This document shows positions 21,889 to 27,433 of a stretch of DNA of 27,433 nt, piece after piece. The stretch spans positions 1-27,433 of IMG/VR virus record IMGVR_UViG_3300030099_005781, one strand, 5' to 3'. Each line of letters starts with the position of its first letter. Positions within the stretch are counted from its first letter, which is position 1. The stretch is from a virus. The position numbers were made by a program, and so were the translations under genes. The notes below the pieces were generated by a model, which was not told where the DNA came from, did no database searches, and worked only from the letters and a program-made list of their open reading frames with translations.

Positions 21889-22203
21889 TTATTTGTTAAG
21901 ATTAGCTAATAAATATATTCCTTCTTTTATCTTTTTCTTGGTTTCTTCCGTTGTTTCATTTAAAAATATATTTCTATATTTTGCGGTGGTTCTTGAATAA
22001 TTCCAATAATATTCATCGAGGGTAACGTTTGTTTTATGTTCTTCGGGTACTGCGTAAGAATATCTTTCATTCTTTTTTTCTTTTATTGCTATTATTGAAT
22101 CATAACTTTGAAAGGTTTCGGAATCTTTTTTAGTATCAGTTATTATGATTTGATTTGTAATGGGGTTTCCCTTATCACTTATAATATTTTTTGCTTTTAT
22201 CAT
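21889..22203 (-). CDS. Conserved phage protein, DUF8033-like (104 aa)
   Basis: ATG at 22203 with AAGGA upstream. Layout: NPITNQIIITD strand, TFQSYDSIIAI, then VTLDEYYWNYSRTTAKYRNI and a C-terminal helix ending EGIYLLANLNK. The NQxII...FQSY(D/S)S...LDxxYWxYSxTTxKYRNxFL pattern belongs to a phage domain I remember as DUF8033; the number should be checked. It is the first gene leftward from the control region and is isolated from the rest by a terminator, so it may be strongly and immediately expressed after infection. Mechanism unknown. Confidence 0.7.
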   Translation of the reverse strand: MIKAKNIISDKGNPITNQIIITDTKKDSETFQSYDSIIAIKEKKNERYSYAVPEEHKTNVTLDEYYWNYSRTTAKYRNIFLNETTEETKKKIKEGIYLLANLNK

Positions 22204-22382
22204 TTTTATTTATTCCTTAATTGATTAAAAATATATCGTTGTAAAGTTAATAATAATAAATGTAATAAAAAATAATAAAAATAATTAAAAATAATGTTTG
22301 TAATAAATATAATAATATGTAAGTTCTTACAGTTACCGAGGGTGTAACATGACTATTAAATAAAATAAAGGAATAAATAAAA
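22204..22382 (+). promoter_or_regulatory. Divergent intergenic control region
   Basis: This 179-base AT-extreme gap separates leftward and rightward transcription. It contains several TAATAA/TATAAT-like boxes, so individual promoters cannot be fixed by eye. A 6-bp inverted repeat TGTAAG-TT-CTTACA (22318-22331) and a 5-bp repeat GTTAC/GTAAC (22332-22348) around CGAGGGT are candidate operators. Confidence 0.45.
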
Positions 22383-23135
22383 ATGGATAATATCGAAAAT
22401 AAAAACGAACAAATAAAGTTAATCAACGAGTATTTAAACGACTTAAACGAAAAGCACACCGCACACAATAAGTTATTAAATGCAGTGCATGAAAAAAACG
22501 AACTATTACAAAGTAAATTAAAGACATATGACAATAGTATTAGTTTAGTTTTAAATAATAATGTTTTGGGGCATATGTTAAAAGACATGTTAAAAAATGA
22601 GGACGTCCAAACACGTATTAAAACATGGATAACAGAAGACATAACGAACAGACAAGATGAGCTAATGAGAGCAGTCCAGGAATTACGGGCGGAAGGCATA
22701 ACAAGTCTTACTGAACGTGTAGATGAGCTCGAAGATATTGATTTTGTTTATGATAATGAAAGCAGAATTGAAGACGTAATTGATAATTATTTAAGTTATA
22801 ATTGTGAATATGTCGATGAAGACAAAGTTAATGATATGATAAACGGAGCAGTTGATGAAGACGTAATTGATGAAGCTATACACGTACAATTAGAAAGGGA
22901 ACGCAGACACACCCACGAGTACATAAAAAGCGTAATGTTAAAAAATAGCTTCATGTATAAAGTTAAAAAGAAGCTCAAGGGGTTGCGGGTTGTTTGGTAT
23001 AACTTTAAAAATAAAGTTAGATTTAAAAGATTAAGAACTATAATAAATCTATCTAAACTAAATGGAAAGCAGTTGGAAGAGTTGCAAGTTAAAAAAGATA
23101 CCGCAAAAAAAGTACCCGCAAGAAAAGTAAGTTAG
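22383..23135 (+). CDS. Lone coiled-coil protein (250 aa)
   Basis: ATG at 22383 behind AAAGGA. The first 60 residues are a coiled coil (IKLINEYLNDLNEKHTAHNK and on); 85-175 is highly acidic with Asp/Glu/Val repeats (TERVDELEDIDFVYDNES, YVDEDKVNDMINGAVDED); the C-terminal quarter is strongly basic (KVKKKLKGLRVVWYNFKNK, KKVPARKVS). This charge split suggests nucleic-acid or ribosome binding at the C-terminus. It faces away from the - strand genes, has its own strong terminator and stands apart from the late operon, like an independently expressed early gene. No family recognised. Confidence 0.7.
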   Translation: MDNIENKNEQIKLINEYLNDLNEKHTAHNKLLNAVHEKNELLQSKLKTYDNSISLVLNNNVLGHMLKDMLKNEDVQTRIKTWITEDITNRQDELMRAVQELRAEGITSLTERVDELEDIDFVYDNESRIEDVIDNYLSYNCEYVDEDKVNDMINGAVDEDVIDEAIHVQLERERRHTHEYIKSVMLKNSFMYKVKKKLKGLRVVWYNFKNKVRFKRLRTIINLSKLNGKQLEELQVKKDTAKKVPARKVS

Positions 23136-23162
23136 TTCTTCAATAGTCAACCAACCCCGAAG

Positions 23163-23192
23163 AAAGCCCCGCAATATTAGCGGGGTTTTTCT
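23163..23192 (+). terminator. Intrinsic terminator after the 250-aa gene
   Basis: CCCCGC (23167-23172) pairs with GCGGGG (23180-23185), extended by A-T pairs, with a 7-base loop and then T5-C-T4. Placed 30 bases after the stop. A textbook rho-independent terminator on the + strand. Confidence 0.9.
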
Positions 23193-23380
23193 TTTACTAT
23201 AAATTAGCAAAAAACAAGAAAAATATTATAATTTAATCTAAAATTCAACTTAATCATAACCCCACCGAGGGCTAACGTAAGGGTGTGTGTGTAAAAAAAA
23301 GACTGTCACACATTCTACTACTATTTTTCAACTTTTTCTTATTTTTACTACAAGATGTCTACAATAAAAAAAACAGGTTC
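23193..23380. other. Intergenic region with repeated ACCGAGGG motif
   Basis: No gene seen in these 188 bases. It holds ACCGAGGG (23264-23271), also present in the control region at 22335-22342, then a GTGTGTGTGT run, an A8 tract and a CACACA stretch able to pair with the GT run. The significance is unknown; a regulator binding site or end of the - strand transcript is possible. Confidence 0.35.
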
Positions 23381-23554
23381 TTATTTACCTATTTTTTTCA
23401 TTGCAGCCTTATGTGATTGACCAAATGATTTACCTTTCTTCATTGCGTCAACCATTGCTTTAATGTGATTTCCAGTATGATGTACTGAATGTCTCTTCAT
23501 TGCGTTTTGCTGTCTTTTTGTTAATGCATCTACGTTTATGCCTTTTATTTTCAT
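23381..23554 (-). CDS. Small basic phage protein with AMKK repeats (57 aa)
   Basis: ATG at 23554 with AAGGAG five bases upstream; stop TAA at 23381. Rich in Lys, His, Met and Ala with repeating units (NAMKRHSVHH, KAMVDAMKKGKSF, HKAAMKKIGK). I recall similar short TKRQQ...AMKKHS...KKG proteins in other marine phages, with no function assigned. The high positive charge suggests DNA or RNA binding, perhaps with the packaged genome. Flanked on both sides by + strand units, so it has separate control. Confidence 0.7.
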   Translation of the reverse strand: MKIKGINVDALTKRQQNAMKRHSVHHTGNHIKAMVDAMKKGKSFGQSHKAAMKKIGK

Positions 23555-23567
23555 TGCTTCTCCTTTG

Positions 23568-23657
23568 TTATATATAATTACTCTTTTGGTGAATGTTGTT
23601 GAAAGGATAGAGAGATATTACCCCTGGCACTAACCAGAGTCTCACTATCCACTTCAT
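23568..23657 (-). CDS. Possible leader peptide (29 aa)
   Basis: A 29-codon frame starting MKWIVRLWLVPGV ends 13 bases before the ATG of the 57-aa gene. It is hydrophobic with Trp residues, but the ribosome site is weak (AAAGAG close to the ATG). It contains one arm of a long hairpin, so it could be a leader or simply a chance frame over a structured element. Confidence 0.3.
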   Translation of the reverse strand: MKWIVRLWLVPGVISLYPFNNIHQKSNYI

Positions 23658-23909
23658 TACTCTTTCGGAGCCATGCAGTCTTTGGATATGATTTAAACAA
23701 ATAAATTCAAACCACGAACAATCATCAGCTTCGGGTTATTTCCCTAGAATCGGCCTCAATTGTTTTCGAGTTGGCCTGTAGCTTAGATTCACCCCTTATT
23801 GTAGCTACTTAATAAAACATATATGCAACAAGTTTCAAACCAAACCATATATGAGTGCCTTAATTTAGTATGATTTTTTTTATTGTGCAAATTGTTATTA
23901 TATTATGAT
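23571..23909. other. Hairpin-rich noncoding region before terS
   Basis: No convincing gene in about 340 bases apart from the doubtful 29-codon frame. GC is visibly higher than in other gaps. Inverted repeats: GGATAGAGAGA with TCTCACTATCC enclosing CTGG/CCAG (23605-23650); GGG/CCC at about 23733-23744; GGCC at 23752-23755 and 23773-23776; GTAGCT/AGCTAC (23778-23808). Its position next to terS fits a packaging (pac/cos) site or a structured RNA. Confidence 0.45.
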
Positions 23910-24665
23910 ATGGATTTTAAAGAAGTCAAAGGTGTCAAGCATTTTTTATATGATTCAGTTGCTGAGTTTAGGGTACACCACCCTGATGAGCCGCTGATTC
24001 AGGACTGGCGTTCAGGCAAAACCAATGATTGGGTATTGACGGACGATGATAACGTGGTACAAATCCTTAAAATGTATGACATCAAGATTCAGGGGTCCAA
24101 AAGAATTACACAATGCATCAGGTGCGTGCTTGGAACATATCGTATTGACAATATGAATGCCAAGTTATTGGGCAGTGAGGGTATTGCACAAAACATTTAC
24201 ACGTTTTCACGCACATATAAAGCATACAATGAATATCGCAAGGCGGGTCTCAAGCCAAAAGAGTTTGTATTTGCCAGATATGTTGCTGAGGGTATGGAAA
24301 TTACGCAGGCATACAAGAAAGTGTTCAAGAAATCAAAGAGTAGTGAGCACATTGCCAACTCAGCTAAACAATTAATGAAGAAAGATGAGGTTAAAAAGAT
24401 GGTTAAAGAAGAAATAAAGAAAGTTTTGCAAGATGAAGGCATTACGCCTGACTGGATATTGTCTAGATATAAAGACATTGCAGAGCTAGCGGACAAAGAC
24501 GCAGACAAATTGCGGTCATTAGAGTCGTTATCAAAGATTGCAGGTCTGTTTAACACCGACACTAAGCAAGAACAGCTGACTGTATGGGCTGGTTTTAGTG
24601 AAGAACAGATGGAGGCACTCAAAAGTGGAGAAAAAACAGAGCTCATTGCACACAAAGAAGAGTAA
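23910..24665 (+). CDS. Terminase small subunit-like protein (TerS)
   Basis: Start MDFKEVKG at 23910 is preferred; the frame extends to a TTG at 23883. No clear ribosome site is visible. About 251 residues. The central part matches the terminase_2-type HTH: FVFARYVAEGMEITQAYKKVF then a second helix pair with IANSAKQLMKKDEVKKMVKE, followed by VLQDEGITPDWILSRYKDIA and a helical oligomerisation region. The N-terminal ~110 residues are an added domain without a clear match. TerS recognises the packaging site and activates TerL, whose gene lies 1.5 kb downstream. Assignment is by motif pattern and gene order. Confidence 0.7.
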   Translation: MDFKEVKGVKHFLYDSVAEFRVHHPDEPLIQDWRSGKTNDWVLTDDDNVVQILKMYDIKIQGSKRITQCIRCVLGTYRIDNMNAKLLGSEGIAQNIYTFSRTYKAYNEYRKAGLKPKEFVFARYVAEGMEITQAYKKVFKKSKSSEHIANSAKQLMKKDEVKKMVKEEIKKVLQDEGITPDWILSRYKDIAELADKDADKLRSLESLSKIAGLFNTDTKQEQLTVWAGFSEEQMEALKSGEKTELIAHKEE

Positions 24666-24669
24666 AGTC

Positions 24670-24864
24670 ATGCAAAAACAGGATTTGTGCCCTGTATGCG
24701 ACTTTAATTTGTATTTTAACTCTAAATATACGCAAAGAATCGGTGTTTTGAACGGAACTAAGGACGTTATTGGCTGGATATGCCCAGAATGTGCTAGTGA
24801 GTTTGATAAAAACAATAATATTTTGTATATTTATGGCGAGGATTCAATACAAGGAGAAGCTTAA
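24670..24864 (+). CDS. Zinc-ribbon protein (64 aa)
   Basis: Start MQKQDLCPVC at 24670 overlaps nothing and lies a few bases after the TerS stop; the frame upstream of it is TerS shadow. CPVC (about 7-10) and CPEC (about 40-43) form a canonical four-Cys zinc ribbon, with the strand VIGWICPEC and an acidic C-terminus. Located between terminase genes, it may assist packaging or late transcription. Function unknown. Confidence 0.65.
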   Translation: MQKQDLCPVCDFNLYFNSKYTQRIGVLNGTKDVIGWICPECASEFDKNNNILYIYGEDSIQGEA

Positions 24865-24866
24865 TC

Positions 24867-25811
24867 ATGCATTTACCAGGACATATGATGCCATTTTCAC
24901 AATCGCTTGCAAATCAAGGCATGCAGCAAACAAACGATAACATTAATTCAATGAATATGCAAAATAGTCCTGAGCAAAACATTAATCAGGCTCCAACATT
25001 TGATTATACAAACTTTGTTGGTGGTAGCATGAATCTAGGTATGCAGCCATTTGAATCAAATGAAGTAAATCCTGGTAACAATATAATGTCTGAAGCTCCT
25101 TTTTTTGATTATTCAACTGGTGAAGGTGTAATGCCAGAAGACCCAGGCAATCCAATATATACACCAGATTATGGTGGAGGCAGTTCTACAACAAATTTAA
25201 CAGGTGATGCATTAGCAGAATATAATCAACTTATTTCTTCTATGGCTGGTAGCGGTCTTATAGAAAATTTTTTTACTTATGATTGGCAGTCATTGCAAAA
25301 TAGTTTTATTGATTTAATTAACCAACAAGGCAATACACCTCAATCTGTAAGTGATAGTTTGTATTCTTTATTTTTAAATGAATATAATACACCAAGCGAT
25401 AATACTAGTATTGATATTGATACAAATACAGCAGATAATATAGAGCCAATATTTGGTAATTTTCAAAATATAGTTCCAGGCAGTTTTGATTTAGGATTTG
25501 CACCGAACCCAGAGCAACAACCTTTAAATTTTGATTTTAATAATGATGGTGAAATTAATGCATTAGATTTGCAAGGAGCTGCTAGTTCAGGAGTAGGAAA
25601 CACAATGAATGCAGGATTTCTTTCAAACTTAGCACAAACTATAAATCCAGTTCAATCTTCTCCACAACAGTTTACAGGTGGTGGAGGTCAAGGTGGTCAG
25701 GCTGCAAGACGATTATATTTTCCTGGAACATCAGGTGGTTTTGCATCAGTTGGTACAGGCATTGGCGGAGGCGGAACAACATTAGATGATTTACTAAGGA
25801 GAATGAGATAA
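24867..25811 (+). CDS. Virion-like protein with MHLPGH N-terminus and dockerin-type calcium loop (314 aa)
   Basis: ATG at 24867 behind AAGGAG. Asn/Gln/Gly/Ser-rich, with low charge. The N-terminus MHLPGHMMPF parallels MHVPGHNPF of the 253-aa protein at 1663. Residues 223-234 (DFNNDGEINALD) fit the 12-residue dockerin/EF loop: D223, N225, D227, G228, I230, N231, D234. The C-terminus is Gly-rich (TGGGGQGGQAARRLYFPG, GIGGGG) and ends in a basic helix LDDLLRRMR. Probably a structural or virion-associated protein stabilised by calcium. It overlaps the endolysin gene by one base (TAATG). No family recognised. Confidence 0.7.
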   Translation: MHLPGHMMPFSQSLANQGMQQTNDNINSMNMQNSPEQNINQAPTFDYTNFVGGSMNLGMQPFESNEVNPGNNIMSEAPFFDYSTGEGVMPEDPGNPIYTPDYGGGSSTTNLTGDALAEYNQLISSMAGSGLIENFFTYDWQSLQNSFIDLINQQGNTPQSVSDSLYSLFLNEYNTPSDNTSIDIDTNTADNIEPIFGNFQNIVPGSFDLGFAPNPEQQPLNFDFNNDGEINALDLQGAASSGVGNTMNAGFLSNLAQTINPVQSSPQQFTGGGGQGGQAARRLYFPGTSGGFASVGTGIGGGGTTLDDLLRRMR

Positions 25812-26206
25812 TGCCAAGATTTGGAAAAACATCAAAACGTAGATTAGCAACATGTCACGAAGACTTGCAAGAAATATTAAATGAAGTCATTAAATACTTT
25901 GATTGCTCAGTATTGTGTGGACATCGAGGCGAAGCAGACCAAAACAAAGCATATGAGTCTGGACATTCAAAAGTTAAATGGCCAAATGGCCGCCATAACA
26001 AAAAACCATCTATTGCGGTAGATGTTGCACCTTACCCTATTGACTGGAAAGACAGAGAACGTATGACATACTTTGCAGGCATGGTTATGGGCATAGCCAA
26101 AGCAAAAGGCATTGGACTTAGATGGGGCGGTGATTGGGACCAAGATACAGAAGTCAAGGATAATGGCTTTGATGACTTGCCGCATTTTGAACTCACAAAC
26201 ATTTAA
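25811..26206 (+). CDS. M15-family peptidase endolysin
   Basis: 131 residues, a single-domain size like T5-type L-alanyl-D-glutamate peptidases. Motifs: GHRGEADQNKAYESGHSKVKW at about 37-57 (split by families as the substrate region), RHNKKPSIAVDVAPYP with zinc ligands H62 and D71, WGGDWD at 105-110, and LPHFEL with H125 as third ligand. It cleaves peptide cross-links of peptidoglycan. There is no signal peptide, so release would need a holin; none is obvious beside it. Start and stop overlap both neighbours by one base, placing lysis between TerS and TerL. Could also be a virion-carried hydrolase. Confidence 0.85.
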   Translation: MPRFGKTSKRRLATCHEDLQEILNEVIKYFDCSVLCGHRGEADQNKAYESGHSKVKWPNGRHNKKPSIAVDVAPYPIDWKDRERMTYFAGMVMGIAKAKGIGLRWGGDWDQDTEVKDNGFDDLPHFELTNI

Positions 26207-27433
26207 TGGCAAATTTAAATCTTAATGGTAATATATCTAAGAACGAAGAAGCTTTACATCTAGCTCATAAAAACCTAATAACATTCGGCAAACTTTTTTC
26301 ACCACAAGATTTTCTTGCATCTGCTACACCAGACTTTCATATTGATGTAGGTAAACTACTATTAGATAAAAATAAACAACAATTAGCACTAGTATTGCCA
26401 CGTGACCACGCAAAGTCTACGTTGGCTGCATGTGCAGTGTTGCATCGTTTTTTGTTTGCAAGTAAAGATAAGCCAGAGTTTATTGCATGGGTAGGTGAAG
26501 CACAAGACCAGGCAAGAGATAATTTGAACTGGATTGCAAATCATATATATTCTAATCCTGCTATACATTACTACTTTGGTGATTTACAGGGAGATAAGTG
26601 GACCAAAGATGAATTTACTTTGAGTAATGGCTGCAGGATGATTGGCAAGGGTACATCACAAAGATTACGTGGTAAAAAACAATTATCATCAAGATATACA
26701 GGTATAATACTTGATGACTTTGAATCAGAGCTAAATACTAAAACACCTGACTCACGTAGACAAATTAAAGAATGGGTTACTGCAGCAGTATATCCAGCGA
26801 TTGACTTTGATAAAAATGGTTTTTTGTGGTGCAATGGCACAATTGTACACTACGATGCATTTTTAAATGTATTAGTAAGAAACAAACAAGAAGCAGAAAA
26901 AACAGGGGAACAATATACTTGGGATGTATATACACGAAAAGCTATTGAAGATGGTAAACCTATATGGCCTTCAAGATGGCCAATGAAAAAACTAGAAGAA
27001 CGTAAACAATTTTATATTGACTCAGGTACACCAGCAAAGTTCTATCAAGAGTATATGAATCAGGCTAAATCACCTGAAGACCAAATATTTAGTGAAGACG
27101 ATATAAACGATGGATTGTATCAAGGTAATGCACGTTTTGATGAAGCAGCAGATTCTTGGTATATACAATTTGCAAATGGAGATAGAAAGTATGTTAATAT
27201 TTACATTGGAGTGGACCCAGCTTCTACTATTACTAGGCGGAGTGATTATTCTGTTATTATGGTTCTTGGGGTTACATCTGATTATGATTATTACGTTATT
27301 GAATATTGGCGTAAAAGAGTTTTACCCATGGAGTGTGCTGATGAGATATTTAAAATTGCGAAACAATACACGCCCATAAGACGTATAAATATTGAAACAA
27401 TTGCGTACCAGGAAATGTTACGTGACTACATTA
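26206..27433 (+). CDS. Terminase large subunit (TerL), 3' truncated
   Basis: Starts in the TAATG overlap with the endolysin and stays open to the end of the window (409 codons). ATPase: Walker A-like LPRDHAKST at 64-72, Walker B GIILDDFESE with D170 and D171, followed by coupling-motif region CNGTIVHYDAF. The nuclease domain begins with YIGVDPAS, D337 being the first metal-binding Asp of the RNase H-like fold; the remaining catalytic acids lie near or past the window edge. It packages DNA into procapsids using ATP and cuts the concatemer. The R-D-H-A-K-S-T form of the P-loop is common in phage terminases of this type. Confidence 0.9.
   Translation, partial: MANLNLNGNISKNEEALHLAHKNLITFGKLFSPQDFLASATPDFHIDVGKLLLDKNKQQLALVLPRDHAKSTLAACAVLHRFLFASKDKPEFIAWVGEAQDQARDNLNWIANHIYSNPAIHYYFGDLQGDKWTKDEFTLSNGCRMIGKGTSQRLRGKKQLSSRYTGIILDDFESELNTKTPDSRRQIKEWVTAAVYPAIDFDKNGFLWCNGTIVHYDAFLNVLVRNKQEAEKTGEQYTWDVYTRKAIEDGKPIWPSRWPMKKLEERKQFYIDSGTPAKFYQEYMNQAKSPEDQIFSEDDINDGLYQGNARFDEAADSWYIQFANGDRKYVNIYIGVDPASTITRRSDYSVIMVLGVTSDYDYYVIEYWRKRVLPMECADEIFKIAKQYTPIRRINIETIAYQEMLRDYI

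Noticed and set aside
22204-22320. TAATAA-rich tract as replication origin
   Set aside because: AT-rich and near-repetitive, but without regular iterons or DnaA boxes that I can identify; origin activity cannot be supported.
23770-23850. tRNA-like sequence (A-box-like TAGCTTAG and B-box-like GTTTCAAACC)
   Set aside because: No acceptor stem pairing, no anticodon arm of correct size and poor T-stem; probably chance within a hairpin-rich stretch.

Overview
The window is a continuous piece of an AT-rich tailed bacteriophage genome (Caudoviricetes), cut inside a virion gene at the left end and inside the large terminase gene at the right end. No host gene, integrase gene, tRNA gene, RNA polymerase or DNA polymerase is visible. 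Very large internal-virion-type proteins, AT richness and dense tiny genes recall marine, pelagiphage-like podoviruses, but host and lineage are inference only. Most genes have Shine-Dalgarno sites (GGAG/AGGAGG types), so the host uses canonical anti-SD initiation.

Region 1 (1-10913, + strand) is late and structural: a truncated beta-rich virion or tail protein, a 101-aa partner, then four genes coupled stop-to-start (280, 253, 649 and 2179 aa). They look like internal or ejected virion proteins. The 2179-aa giant carries a tyrosine-recombinase-like domain (about residues 650-850), a zincin HExxH motif (1041-1045) and long hydrophobic/Ala-Gly stretches.

Region 2 (10902-22203, - strand) is the early/middle region, about 39 tightly overlapping genes. 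Its promoter-distal half is a DNA replication and recombination module: RHH-like small protein, Cas4-like Fe-S nuclease, DUF1071/Sak3-type annealing protein, SSB-like protein with a DDEIPF tail, small HTH protein, DnaB-type helicase, RuvC-like resolvase, zinc-ribbon protein and a second PD-(D/E)XK nuclease. No primase or polymerase is present, so the host replisome is probably recruited. The promoter-proximal half (17270-22203) is a run of 23-185-aa proteins, mostly acidic and of unknown function, including two membrane microproteins and several Cys-pair zinc-ribbon candidates, as expected of host-takeover genes.

Region 3 (22204-23909) is a control region with divergent transcription, a lone + strand coiled-coil gene with its own strong terminator, a small basic - strand gene, and about 350 bases of hairpin-rich DNA immediately before the small terminase gene.

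Region 4 (23910-27433, + strand) is packaging and lysis: TerS-like protein, a zinc-ribbon protein, a 314-aa virion-like protein with a dockerin-type calcium loop and an N-terminus (MHLPGH) matching that of the 253-aa protein in region 1, an M15-family endolysin and the large terminase, which runs off the window. Portal, capsid and tail genes presumably lie outside the window between the two ends.
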